64,000 nt of DNA from Pelomonas sp. CA6 (GTDB lineage Bacteria; Pseudomonadota; Gammaproteobacteria; Burkholderiales; Burkholderiaceae_C), in assembly GCF_022549225.1 (NCBI RefSeq), contig NZ_JAKZFD010000003.1:186001-250000 (forward strand), in the 5' to 3' direction. Position 1 is the first letter of the stretch; every line of letters begins with the position of its first letter. The notes beneath the pieces are model-generated. The model was given only the letters and a program-made list of their open reading frames with translations, made no database searches and was not told the DNA's origin. Positions 53,538-62,238 of this stretch are shown piece after piece. Both the position numbers and the translations under genes were made by a program.

Positions 53538-55145
53538 ATGGCAGCGCGCGTCTGCATCGTCGGGGCCGGTCCGGTGGGCCTGAGCCTGGCCCTGCGTCTG
53601 GCCGACTTCGGCATCCCGGCGGTGATCTACGACCAGAATCCCGGCCTGAAGCAGGAGGGCTCCAAGGCCTGCCTGATTCAGGGCGACGTCCTGGAGATCC
53701 TCGACAAATCGCGCTGCGCGTCGGCCGTGCACGCCGAGGGGGTGCCGTGGGCCTGTTCCAACCTCTACATCGGTGGCGAGCCGATGGAGCGCACCCGGCA
53801 CCGGCTGGACAACCGCTACGGGCCCTTCGTCAACATTTCGCAGTACCGCATCGAGCAGATCCTGCTGGCCGAGCTGATGCGCCGCCCGCAGCTGAGCGTC
53901 GAATGGTCCAGCCGCGTGGTCGCGCTGGAGCAAAAGGAAGGCGGCGTCGCGGTCGAGATCGAGCGCGAGGGGCAGCGCGTGCGCCGCGAGTACGCCTATG
54001 TCGTCGCCTGCAACGGCCAGCGCAGCAACCTGCGCGATCTGGTCGGCGCCACCTGGCTGGGCTATCGCCACAGCGCGCAGTTCCTGATCACCGACATCAA
54101 GGCGCGGCTGCCCTGGGCCAAGGAACGCCACTTCCATTTCGACCCGCCGTTCAACCGCGGCTACCAGGTCATCATCCATCCGCAGCCGGACGATGTCTGG
54201 CGCATCGACTGGCAGCTGCCGCCCGGCGTCGACGTCGAACAGGAGCGCCGCGACGGCGGCCTGGAGCGGCGCATCCGCGCGGTGATCGGCGAGGTGGACT
54301 ACACGCTGGAATGGCTGAGCGTCTATCGCTTCCAGCAGCGCCGCGTCGAACGCATGCTGCACGGGCGCGTGCTCTTCGCCGGGGATGCCGCGCATGCCCT
54401 GCCGCCCTATGGCTCGCGCGGCATGAACAGCGGCATCCAGGACGCGGACAACCTGGCCTGGAAGCTGGCGCTGGTGATGCAGGGAGTGGCCGACCCGCTG
54501 CTGCTGGACACCTACCACGTCGAGCGCAGCGCCGCGGCCAAGGAAAACATCGAGGTGACCGAGAAGACCCTGCGCTTCATGGTGCCGTCCGGCCCGGTCG
54601 CGCGACTGCGCCGCCGGCTGCTGCTGGCGCTGGCGCGCCGGCACCGCTACTTCCTGCGCCATGTCAACCACGGCACGATGGCGCGGCCGCATCGCTATGT
54701 GGAGTCGCCGCTGGTGCAGGCGCCGGTCACCGCGCCGGTCGTGGGCTGCTTCGCGGCCGACGTCGCGCTGCAGATGGAAGGGCGCCGCCTCCAGCTGCGC
54801 GAGCTGCTGGGGCGGGGCTTCTGCTTCGTCTACGTCGGGCAGCAGCCGCCGCGCGCGCTGCCGGCGCGGCTGGAGGCCTTCGGCACGCTGGCCACCGCGG
54901 CGCTGGTGCTGAGCGTGGATGGCCCCGCGCCCCTGCCGCGCTCCATGCTGCCGGGGCTGCAGTGGGCGCGCGCCGACGCGGCGGCGCTGGCGCATTACCT
55001 GCCCGATCACTGGCACCTGGTGCGTCCGGACATGCATGTGGCGGGTGTCTACGACTTCGAGCGCCCCGAGCAGTTCGACGACGCGTTGTGCGACTTCCTC
55101 GTCGCCGCCTACCAGACCTCCGAGCCCCTGTGGCTGGCCGCCTGA
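53538..55145 (+). CDS. FAD-dependent aromatic monooxygenase (PheA/TfdB type)
   Basis: A 535-residue flavoprotein hydroxylase. FAD motif 1 is VCIVGAGPVGLSLALRLADFG, the DG-like block is YAYVVACNGQRSNLRDLVG, and GD motif 2 is HGRVLFAGDAAHALPPYGSRGMNSGIQD, followed by NLAWKLALVMQG. A C-terminal thioredoxin-like region (from about residue 400) is usual for phenol hydroxylases of this group. In this cluster it is the natural candidate for hydroxylating the kynurenine or anthranilate ring, although it is not a typical kynurenine 3-monooxygenase. GAGGAGA precedes ATG 53538. Confidence 0.88.
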   Translation: MAARVCIVGAGPVGLSLALRLADFGIPAVIYDQNPGLKQEGSKACLIQGDVLEILDKSRCASAVHAEGVPWACSNLYIGGEPMERTRHRLDNRYGPFVNISQYRIEQILLAELMRRPQLSVEWSSRVVALEQKEGGVAVEIEREGQRVRREYAYVVACNGQRSNLRDLVGATWLGYRHSAQFLITDIKARLPWAKERHFHFDPPFNRGYQVIIHPQPDDVWRIDWQLPPGVDVEQERRDGGLERRIRAVIGEVDYTLEWLSVYRFQQRRVERMLHGRVLFAGDAAHALPPYGSRGMNSGIQDADNLAWKLALVMQGVADPLLLDTYHVERSAAAKENIEVTEKTLRFMVPSGPVARLRRRLLLALARRHRYFLRHVNHGTMARPHRYVESPLVQAPVTAPVVGCFAADVALQMEGRRLQLRELLGRGFCFVYVGQQPPRALPARLEAFGTLATAALVLSVDGPAPLPRSMLPGLQWARADAAALAHYLPDHWHLVRPDMHVAGVYDFERPEQFDDALCDFLVAAYQTSEPLWLAA

Positions 55146-55147
55146 AC

Positions 55148-56068
55148 ATGGAGCCAAGCATTGCCATGAATCAACCCAGCGAGTTCCCGGCCCACGCCTG
55201 GATGGACGGCGAGATCCTGCCGTGGAACGACTGCCGGCTGCATGTTCGCAGCCAGGGCGCCTTCTGGGGCGCCAACGTGTTCGAAGGCGTGCGCGGCTAC
55301 TGGCAGCCGGCGAGCGGCCGCATGCATTTCTTCCGCCTCGACGAGCATCTGCAGCGGCTGCGCGATTCGGCCAAATGCCTGCGCATGGCGGTGCCGTTCA
55401 GCGACGAGCAGCTGCGCCGCGGCCTCGGTGCGCTGGCCGAGGCCAATCTGTTCACCACCCATGTGCACGCGGTCATCGGTCTGGCGTATGGCCTGGGGCC
55501 GCGCTGCGAATCGCTGGGCCATATCGACGCGGTCCATGCCCACATCACCGCGCTGGAGATGCCGCGCAGCCCGCATGGCCGCAGCGGCATCGCGGCCGGC
55601 ACCTCGTCGTGGCGGCGCATCGGCGACGACGCGATGCCACCGCGCGTGAAGACCGGGGCCAACTACCACAACAGCCGTCTGGCCCACCAGGAGGCGCTGG
55701 CCGCCGGCTACCAGACCGCGCTGATCCTCAACCACCGCGGCACCCTGGCCGAAAGCCCCGGGGCCTGCGTGGCCGCGGTGATCGGCGGCCGGCTGGTCTC
55801 GCCGCCGCCCACCTCGGGCGCGCTGCCGGGCATCACGCTGCGCGCGGTCGCGCAGATCGCCGCCGAGCTGGGCGTGGCCTTCGAGCAGCGCGAGATCGAC
55901 CGCAGCGAGCTCTACCTGGCCAGCGAGGTGATGCTGTGCGGCACGCTGGTGGAGATCCTGCCCATCACGTCGATCGACCGCATCCCCGTCGGCGACGGCG
56001 AGCCGGGGCCGGTGGTGCGCCGGCTGCAGCAGCGCTTCGACCAGATGGTGGGCGTGAGCCATGACTGA
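55148..56068 (+). CDS. Class IV PLP aminotransferase (branched-chain type)
   Basis: A 306-residue enzyme. The fold starts HAWMDGEILPWNDCRLHVRSQGAFWGANVFEGVRGY, a classic class IV N-terminus. The PLP lysine is K168 in RVKTGANYHNSRLA, and LASEVMLCGTLVEILPITSID is the usual phosphate-binding C-terminal block. It transaminates an amino acid against 2-oxoglutarate or glutamate; the substrate here is unknown. ATG 55148 is two bases after the monooxygenase stop; ATG 55166 is an alternative with a distant GGAG. Its stop overlaps the next start by eight bases. Confidence 0.88.
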   Translation: MEPSIAMNQPSEFPAHAWMDGEILPWNDCRLHVRSQGAFWGANVFEGVRGYWQPASGRMHFFRLDEHLQRLRDSAKCLRMAVPFSDEQLRRGLGALAEANLFTTHVHAVIGLAYGLGPRCESLGHIDAVHAHITALEMPRSPHGRSGIAAGTSSWRRIGDDAMPPRVKTGANYHNSRLAHQEALAAGYQTALILNHRGTLAESPGACVAAVIGGRLVSPPPTSGALPGITLRAVAQIAAELGVAFEQREIDRSELYLASEVMLCGTLVEILPITSIDRIPVGDGEPGPVVRRLQQRFDQMVGVSHD

Positions 56069-56873
56069 GGCGGACGCGAGGGCGCCCGGCGGCCCGCCGG
56101 CGCCGGGCCTGCCCGATCAACTGCTCCAGGGCCTGGCCTCGGGGCGGCTGCGCATCGTCGACCTGACCGCGCCGCTGCACGAGCAGACGCCGATGATCCG
56201 GCTGCCGGCCGAGCGTGGCCAGCCCTGGCCCTTTTCGCGCGAGCCGATCAGCCGCTACGACGCCAAGGGGCCGCAGGTCTACTGGAACAACCTGCGTCTG
56301 TGCGAGCACACCGGCACGCACTTCGACGCGCCCATCCACTGGCTCAGCGGCCGCGCGTTCGACGACGTCTCGCAGGTGCCGGTGCGGCGCCTCGTGGCGC
56401 CAGCGGTGGTGATCGACCTCGAACGGGAGGCGGGCGAAGACCCGGCCTTCCTGCTCGAGCGCCGCCACGTGGAGGACTGGATCGCGCGCCATGGCGCGCT
56501 GCCCGAGGGCGGATGGCTGCTGCTGCGCAGCGGCTGGAGCCGCCATGGACAGGACCCCGAGGCCTTTCTGAACGGGGGCGTCACGCCGGGCGTGCATCCG
56601 CTGTGCGCGCAATGGCTGGCCGAGCAGACCGCGATCCAGGGGCTGGGCGTGGAGACGGTGGGCACCGATGCCGGCCAGGCCGGCGGCTTTGAGCCGGCCT
56701 ATCCCTGCCACTGGTTCTTCCACGGCGCCAACAAATACGGGCTGACCCAGTTGCGCCATCTCGCCGAACTGCCGGCGCGCGGGGCGCTGCTGATCGTCGC
56801 GCCGCTGCCCATCGTCGGCGGCTCGGGCAGCCCCTGCCGCGTGATCGCGATCTTCGAGAAGGAGGCGCCATGA
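56061..56873 (+). CDS. Kynurenine formamidase-like cyclase family hydrolase
   Basis: A 270-residue metal-dependent hydrolase. The signature HTGTHFDAPIHW starts at H83 and matches the HxGTHxDxPxH metal site of KynB and related cyclases. LRIVDLTAPLHEQTPM at the start and TVGTDAGQAGG further on also fit. KynB opens N-formylkynurenine to kynurenine, the step after a tryptophan dioxygenase, and two TDO-type genes flank it, so this role is probable. Its last bases overlap the next start (ATGA). Confidence 0.85.
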   Translation: MTEADARAPGGPPAPGLPDQLLQGLASGRLRIVDLTAPLHEQTPMIRLPAERGQPWPFSREPISRYDAKGPQVYWNNLRLCEHTGTHFDAPIHWLSGRAFDDVSQVPVRRLVAPAVVIDLEREAGEDPAFLLERRHVEDWIARHGALPEGGWLLLRSGWSRHGQDPEAFLNGGVTPGVHPLCAQWLAEQTAIQGLGVETVGTDAGQAGGFEPAYPCHWFFHGANKYGLTQLRHLAELPARGALLIVAPLPIVGGSGSPCRVIAIFEKEAP

Positions 56874-57574
56874 GCCCTGACCCACGCCCCGGCGCCGCCG
56901 CCGCGCCGGGCTCCGAGTACGCGCGCTACATGCGCACCGACGAGCTGCTGAGTCTGCAGCGCAGCGACGCCCAGCTGCTGCACCGCGACGAACGCCTGTT
57001 CCAGTGCGTGCACCAGTCCACCGAGCTGTGGCTGAAGCAGGCCCATTTCGAGATCGACCATGCGCGCGCGCTGATCGAGGACGGCCGCCTGGCCGCGGCG
57101 CAGGCGCTGCTGGCGCGCGCGCGCGGCTGCGTCGAGCAGACCACCGGCCAGCTGCGCCTGCTGGAGAGCATGTCCTCGCTGGATTTCGGCCTGCTGCGCC
57201 CGGCGCTGGGGCGGGGCTCGGGGCTGGAATCGCCCGGCTGGCGCGCGCTGCGCGAGGCTGCACAGGGGCTGCTGGCGGCCTTCATGGCGCGCTGCGAGGC
57301 CCACGGCCTCACCCTGGACGAGCTCTTTCGCCGCGGCGTTGACGCGCCGCTGTACCCGCTCGCCGAGGCTTTGCTGGACCTGGACCAGCAGGTGACGATC
57401 TGGCGCGTCAAGCATCTCTTCGTCGCCGTGCGCACGATAGGGACGGGCGGCATCGGCACCCAGGGCATGCCGGTGCAATCGCTGGCCCGGCTGCTGGAGC
57501 AGCGGCTGTTCGCGACGCTGTGGGAGGCGCGCGCGGCGCTGGCCGGCGCCTATGGAGGAGCGGCCCATGCCTGA
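56870..57574 (+). CDS. Compact tryptophan 2,3-dioxygenase
   Basis: A 234-residue TDO, shorter than the usual 270-290. The N-terminal block YARYMRTDELLSLQ and DERLFQCVHQSTELWLKQAHFEID match TDO, with the distal H48. IWRVKHLFVAVRTIGTGGIGTQG carries the proximal heme ligand H182 and the GTGG loop. The middle substrate loop is shortened (LRPALGRGSGLESPGWR). It is therefore likely to oxidise tryptophan to N-formylkynurenine. It is translationally coupled to the formamidase gene before it and overlaps the next gene by eight bases. Confidence 0.85.
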   Translation: MSPDPRPGAAAAPGSEYARYMRTDELLSLQRSDAQLLHRDERLFQCVHQSTELWLKQAHFEIDHARALIEDGRLAAAQALLARARGCVEQTTGQLRLLESMSSLDFGLLRPALGRGSGLESPGWRALREAAQGLLAAFMARCEAHGLTLDELFRRGVDAPLYPLAEALLDLDQQVTIWRVKHLFVAVRTIGTGGIGTQGMPVQSLARLLEQRLFATLWEARAALAGAYGGAAHA

Positions 57575-58754
57575 ATGGTTCCGTGCCCTGTTCCCGTCGC
57601 TGGAAACCCGCGTGCACCTGGCCTGCTGCAGCCATGCACCGCGCAGCGCGCCGATGAAGGCGGCCATGGAGCTGATGCTGGACGACCTGGAGCGCGACCA
57701 GCCCTGGCCCCTGTTCGAGACCAAGCTGGTCGAGCTGCGCGGCCTGCTCGCCGAGCTGCTGGGCTGCGTGCCGCGCCAGCTGTCGCTGCAGCCCAATGCC
57801 AGCGTCGCCGCCTTCCAGGTCGCCAGCAGCATGGACTGGCGCCAGCGGCCGCGCATCGTCACCTGCCGGGCCGAATTCCCGTCGCTGGCCCAGGTCTGGA
57901 AGGCGCAGGAGCAGCGCGGCGCCGAACTGCTCTTGCTGGACGCGCCCGTCGACGCCGACGCGCTGCTGCAGGCCTATGGCCAGGCCATCGACGAGCGCGT
58001 GGGCCTGGTCTCGGTGCCGGCGCTGGACTTCGTCGGCGGCACGCGGCTGCCGGTGCGCGAGATCGCCGCGCTGGCGCACCGCCAAGGGGCCCGCGTGTTC
58101 TGCGACGCCTACCAGCTGATCGGCACCGAGCCGGTGGATGCGGTGGGCCTGGACCTGGACTACCTGGTCGGCGGCACGATGAAGTACCTGCTGGGCCTGC
58201 CCGGCCAGGCCTTCCTCTATGCCCGCCAGCCCGTCGACGTGCAGCGCTGCTCGCTGCTGACCGGCTGGCAGGGGCGCCGCGACCCCTTCGCCTTCGACCC
58301 GCTGGCGCTGGACCATCCGACCGACTCCGCGCGCCGCTTCGAGACCGGCACGCCGGCCATCGCGCCGGCCTATGCGGCGGTGGCGGGACTGGGCGTGCTG
58401 CTGGACCTGGGCCTGCAACGCATCGCGCTGCGCATCGCCGAACTCAAGACCCTGGCCAGCGTCTGCCTGGCCGCACTGGACATGGAGCGGCTGCTGGTGG
58501 CGCCGCCGGCCGCCTGCGGCGCCCACATCGCGCTGCGCCTGGATGACGCGAGCCGAGCGCTCGCGCTGGAGCAGCACCTGCGCGAGCACCACATCCAGGT
58601 CAGCCCGCGCCGCGAGGCGCTGCGGCTGGCCTTCCACGCCTACAACGAGGTCGAGGACATCGACCGCCTCTCCGAGGCCCTCTGCGCCGCGCGTGCGCGG
58701 GGGCTTGTTCCGCCCTACCGGTCCCGAGCCGCGCAGAAAGCGCACAAAGCATGA
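57567..58754 (+). CDS. Kynureninase-like class V PLP enzyme
   Basis: A 395-residue PLP protein of the aminotransferase class V/kynureninase fold. D180 (VFCDAYQLIG) should bind the pyridine nitrogen and K206 (GGTMKYLLGLPG) the aldehyde. The N-terminal HLACCSHAPRSAPMKAAM resembles the kynureninase start region. Kynureninase would release anthranilate plus alanine, but related enzymes catalyse other beta-eliminations or aminations, so the reaction is provisional. GGAGGAG lies six bases before ATG 57567. It overlaps both neighbours. Confidence 0.8.
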   Translation: MPEWFRALFPSLETRVHLACCSHAPRSAPMKAAMELMLDDLERDQPWPLFETKLVELRGLLAELLGCVPRQLSLQPNASVAAFQVASSMDWRQRPRIVTCRAEFPSLAQVWKAQEQRGAELLLLDAPVDADALLQAYGQAIDERVGLVSVPALDFVGGTRLPVREIAALAHRQGARVFCDAYQLIGTEPVDAVGLDLDYLVGGTMKYLLGLPGQAFLYARQPVDVQRCSLLTGWQGRRDPFAFDPLALDHPTDSARRFETGTPAIAPAYAAVAGLGVLLDLGLQRIALRIAELKTLASVCLAALDMERLLVAPPAACGAHIALRLDDASRALALEQHLREHHIQVSPRREALRLAFHAYNEVEDIDRLSEALCAARARGLVPPYRSRAAQKAHKA

Positions 58755-59857
58755 GCACCATCGCCAAGTATGTGAAGCCCGCCGTCCTCCAGGTCGAGCG
58801 CGAGATCCTGCGCGACGAGCTGGCCGAGCGCCCCGCCTATCTGCGCCTGGACAAGAACGAGAACCTGCACGCCTTCGACGACCCGGCCTTCGAGGCGTTC
58901 AAGGCCACCTTCACGCAGGAGATGGTCTGGGGCTATCCCGATCTGCGCGCGCTCTACGAGCGGCTGGCCGCGCACAGCGGCGTTGGTGCCGACCAGCTGC
59001 TGCTGGCCAATGGCTCGGACGCTGCGATCAAGGCCTTGTTCGACGCCTGCGTCGCGCCGGGCGACCAGGTGATCCTGCATGCGCCGTCCTATTTCATGTT
59101 CGACGTCTACGCCCGCCTGGCCGGCGCGCAGGTGAGCGCGGTGCCGGTGTGCGACTGGCTGCCCAACGTGGAGCAGATGCTGGCCGTGGCCGGTCCGCGC
59201 GCCAAGCTGATGGTGATGGAGGACCCCAGTGGCTTCGTCGGCACCGCGATCAGCGTGCACGAGATGCGCGCGCTGGCCCACCACCTGTGCGAGCGCGGCA
59301 TCCTGCTGCTGATCGACGAGGCCTACCTGTACGTCGGCGCCGACCGCAGCGAGCACCTGGGCCTGCTGCGGGACTATGACAACGTGGTCCTGTCGCGCAC
59401 CCTGTCCAAGGCGCATGGCCTGGCGGGCGCGCGCGTGGGCTTCCTGATCTCCAACGCGGCGCTGATGGCGCAGATCGCGAAGTGCCGGCCGCTGTACGAG
59501 ATTTCGGCGCTGTCCGCCCATGTCGCGTGCTGGGTGCTGGAGCATCCGGAGGTGGTCGAGGACTTCCGCCAGACCGTGGCCGAGAGCAAGGCGCGTCTGT
59601 TCGAGACGTTCGCGCGCCTGGGCCTGCGCTACCGCGACACGCGCGGCAATTTCGTGCTGGTGCACTGCCAGGGCTTCAGCGCCGACGAGATGGTGGCGCG
59701 GCTGGCCGCCGAAGGCATCCTGGTGCGCCGCCCCTTCGCCGACGCGCAGATCACCGACTGGCTGCGCGTCAGCGTCGCCGGCCCCTGGGCGACGCGCAAA
59801 TTCCTCGAGGCGCTCGAGAAGTCGCTGCCCGCCGCCCTGGCCCCCACCGCCGCCTGA
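58751..59857 (+). CDS. Class I/II PLP aminotransferase, HisC-like
   Basis: A 368-residue enzyme. LRLDKNENLHAF at the start is typical of histidinol-phosphate/aromatic aminotransferases, LLIDEAYLYV holds the Asp/Tyr pair, and the PLP lysine is K220 in RTLSKAHGLAGARVG. The C-terminal FVLVHC...GILVRRPF...WLRVSVA completes the family pattern. It probably transaminates an aromatic or kynurenine-like amino acid and is the second aminotransferase of the cluster. It overlaps the previous stop by four bases (ATGA). Confidence 0.88.
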   Translation: MSTIAKYVKPAVLQVEREILRDELAERPAYLRLDKNENLHAFDDPAFEAFKATFTQEMVWGYPDLRALYERLAAHSGVGADQLLLANGSDAAIKALFDACVAPGDQVILHAPSYFMFDVYARLAGAQVSAVPVCDWLPNVEQMLAVAGPRAKLMVMEDPSGFVGTAISVHEMRALAHHLCERGILLLIDEAYLYVGADRSEHLGLLRDYDNVVLSRTLSKAHGLAGARVGFLISNAALMAQIAKCRPLYEISALSAHVACWVLEHPEVVEDFRQTVAESKARLFETFARLGLRYRDTRGNFVLVHCQGFSADEMVARLAAEGILVRRPFADAQITDWLRVSVAGPWATRKFLEALEKSLPAALAPTAA

Positions 59858-59872
59858 ACCCGGGAGATCGCG

Positions 59873-60289
59873 ATGACGCTGGCCCGTGCCGTTGGCATCA
59901 ACCATGTCTCACTCGAAGTGGGGGACATCGCCGCGGCGGTGGACTTCTACACCGCGCTGCTGGAGGTCGAGGTCGACGACCTGAGCGAGGACCGCTGCTC
60001 GCTGGAGCTGGGCGACCAGTTCATCGCGCTGACGCGCGGGCGCGAGCAAGGGCGCGACGGCGAGCGCCATTTTGGCCTTGTGGTCGACGACAAGGAGCGG
60101 CTGCGCGCGCGGCTCATCGAGCTGGGCATCCCGCTGCTGCCGGGGCGCTTCCTGGGCTTCCTGGACCCCTGGGGCAACCATGTCGAGATCGTGGGCTACG
60201 CCAACATCCGCTTCGCGAAGACGCCCGCGGTGCTGGAGGACATGGGCCTGTCCGCGCTGCGCAAGAACCCGCCCGCCGCGGCGTCCTGA
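59873..60289 (+). CDS. VOC (glyoxalase/bleomycin-resistance) family protein
   Basis: A 138-residue single VOC domain. GINHVSLEVGDIAAAVDFYTALL, HFGLVVDD and FLDPWGNHVEIVGY supply the usual His/His/Glu metal ligands. In clusters such proteins act as isomerases, dioxygenases or self-resistance binding proteins; which one applies here is not visible. It follows the HisC-like gene by 15 bp with CGGGAGA before ATG 59873. Confidence 0.88.
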   Translation: MTLARAVGINHVSLEVGDIAAAVDFYTALLEVEVDDLSEDRCSLELGDQFIALTRGREQGRDGERHFGLVVDDKERLRARLIELGIPLLPGRFLGFLDPWGNHVEIVGYANIRFAKTPAVLEDMGLSALRKNPPAAAS

Positions 60290-60307
60290 GCCCGGAGGCG
60301 CAGCGAC

Positions 60308-60949
60308 ATGCACAGCCAGCCTTTGTTCGAAGTCCGCGACCCCGCGCGGCTCCATGAGCTGATCCGCGCGCACGCGCTGGGGACGCTGATCATCCAGACC
60401 GTCGCCGGCCCCTATGTGGACCATTTGCCCTTCGCGCTGCAGCCGGACGGCGGCCGCCTGGGGCGCCTGGAGACCCACGCGGCGCGCGACAACCCCTTCT
60501 GGAGCCAGCTGCCGGACGGCGTGGACTGCACCGTGGTCTTCAGCGGCCCGAACGCCTACATCTCGCCGTCCTGGTATCCGTCGCGCCAGCTGCACGGGCG
60601 CGTCCAGCCGAGCTGGTACTACAGCGTGGTCCACGCGCGCGGCCGGCTGCGCCAGGTGCGCGACGCGGGCGCGCTGCATGCCGGCGTGCGCCGCATGACC
60701 GAGTACTTCGAGCGCGGCCGCCCCGAGGCCTGGCGCGTGGACGAGGCGCCGGCGCATTTCACCGAGGCGCTGCTGGCGCACATCGTGGGCATCGAGATCG
60801 AGATCGACGAGCTGGTCGGCAAGTGGCAGGTGGGTCAGCAGCGCAACCAGGCCGACCGCGAGGGCATCGCCGCCGCGCTGGCCCGGGCCGACACCCCCGC
60901 CGAGCACCAGCTCGCGCAGACCATGCTGGCCTGCGCGCCACGGCGCTGA
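60308..60949 (+). CDS. PaiB-like FMN-binding protein
   Basis: A 213-residue split-barrel flavoprotein. TLIIQTVAGPYVDHLPFALQPDGGRLGRLETHAARDNPFW, SGPNAYISPSWYPSR and the QRNQADREGIAAAL tail are hallmarks of the PaiB family (FMN-binding negative transcriptional regulators). Despite the family name, it may serve as an oxidoreductase in this cluster. It starts 18 bp after the VOC gene. Confidence 0.85.
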   Translation: MHSQPLFEVRDPARLHELIRAHALGTLIIQTVAGPYVDHLPFALQPDGGRLGRLETHAARDNPFWSQLPDGVDCTVVFSGPNAYISPSWYPSRQLHGRVQPSWYYSVVHARGRLRQVRDAGALHAGVRRMTEYFERGRPEAWRVDEAPAHFTEALLAHIVGIEIEIDELVGKWQVGQQRNQADREGIAAALARADTPAEHQLAQTMLACAPRR

Positions 60950-60975
60950 CGCGCCGCCTTCATCAAGGATCTTCC

Positions 60976-62238
60976 ATGCCTGTTTCACGCAAGGGCCAGG
61001 ACTACTGCCTGGTCCTCGGATCGGAGAAATTCCGCCATCGCGCGCTGCTGGGCGCGGCGCGCGTGACCGACCTGCCCATCGCCATCCTCGCGCCGGACGC
61101 CTGCGTCAACGGCCATGCCTTCGCCGACTTGAGCCTCAGCGGCAACCACTGCCATCCGCGCCAGGCGCTGGCGGCGATCGAGCGCTGGCAGGCGCGCAGC
61201 GGGGCCCGGCCGCGCGCCGTGGTGCCGCTGATCGAGATGTGCCTGGAGGCCGGCCAGGCCATCGCCCAGGCCTACGGGCTGCGCTATCTCAGCGCCGCCG
61301 CGATGGGCCGCGCGCGCAACAAGTACGAGATGCGCCGCGCCTTCGAGGCCGCCGGGCTGCCGGTGCCGCGCTACCGGCCCTTCGGCCACCTGGACGAATT
61401 GCGCCAGCAGGCCGCCCAGCTGCGCTTCCCGATCGTGATCAAGCCACGCAACGCCGGCGGCAGCGAGGGCGTGGTGCTGGTGCGCACGCCGCAGGAGCTG
61501 CCCGCGGCCTTCGAGCACCTGGCGGGCGCGATGGCGGGCTACCGCGAACGCCATGCCCTGGACGAGTCGCTCTTCCTTGCCGAGGAATATGTGGACGCAC
61601 CCTACGAGGTGTCGGTGATCCTGGCCACCTCGCCGCGCGGCATCGCGGTGCTGGGCGTGGAAGACAAATACCTCGGCGCGCCGCCGTACTTCGTCGAGAT
61701 GGGCCATTCCATGCCCAGCGTGTTCGCCGGCAGCGAGGTGGTCCGCGCCACCGCCATCGCCGCCTGCCGCGCGCTGGGCGTGGACCGCGGCGTGGTGGAG
61801 GTGGAGATGAAGCTGCACGACGCCCAGCGCGTCGTGCTGATGGAGCTCAACGCGCGCCCGCCCGGCGATTGCAGCCTGGACATGCTGGAAAGCGCGTCGG
61901 GCGTCAATCTCTTCGAGACGCATGCGCGCGCCTACCTGGGCGACGACGTGGAGCCCGAGCCGGTGCCGCTGCAGGGCCGCGCCGCGATCGCCTTCATGAA
62001 CGCCGCCCCCGGCACGGTGGCGCGGGTGCGCCTGCCGGGTGCCGATCAATTGCCCGATGGCGTGGTCGCGCTGCAGGCCTGGCGCCGCCCCGGCGAGCGC
62101 ATCGTGCGCAGCCACGATTCCAACAGCCGTGACGGTTCGGTGCAGTTCTACTGGCCCGAGGACCCGGCGACGCACTGGCTGACCGAGCACCTGCGCGTCG
62201 CGGCGCAACTGGCGGAACAGATCTATGAGTGCCGGTGA
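60976..62238 (+). CDS. ATP-grasp carboxylate-amine ligase
   Basis: A 420-residue ATP-grasp enzyme. The pre-ATP-grasp domain is followed by MGRARNKYEMRRAFEAAGLPVPRYRPF, the nucleotide lysine region FPIVIKPRNAGGSEGVVLV, EEYVDAPYEVSVIL, and the Mg-binding VLMELNARPPGDCSLDML. Proteins of this shape (BacD-like) form peptide or amide bonds between free amino acids. It could join a kynurenine-derived unit to a second amino acid. Its end overlaps the MFS start by 14 bases. Confidence 0.88.
   Translation: MPVSRKGQDYCLVLGSEKFRHRALLGAARVTDLPIAILAPDACVNGHAFADLSLSGNHCHPRQALAAIERWQARSGARPRAVVPLIEMCLEAGQAIAQAYGLRYLSAAAMGRARNKYEMRRAFEAAGLPVPRYRPFGHLDELRQQAAQLRFPIVIKPRNAGGSEGVVLVRTPQELPAAFEHLAGAMAGYRERHALDESLFLAEEYVDAPYEVSVILATSPRGIAVLGVEDKYLGAPPYFVEMGHSMPSVFAGSEVVRATAIAACRALGVDRGVVEVEMKLHDAQRVVLMELNARPPGDCSLDMLESASGVNLFETHARAYLGDDVEPEPVPLQGRAAIAFMNAAPGTVARVRLPGADQLPDGVVALQAWRRPGERIVRSHDSNSRDGSVQFYWPEDPATHWLTEHLRVAAQLAEQIYECR

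Noticed and set aside
52104-55157. About 1000-codon minus-strand frame opposite the first two cluster genes
   Set aside because: Low-complexity translation and no start signal; the plus strand carries TDO and FAD monooxygenase motifs.
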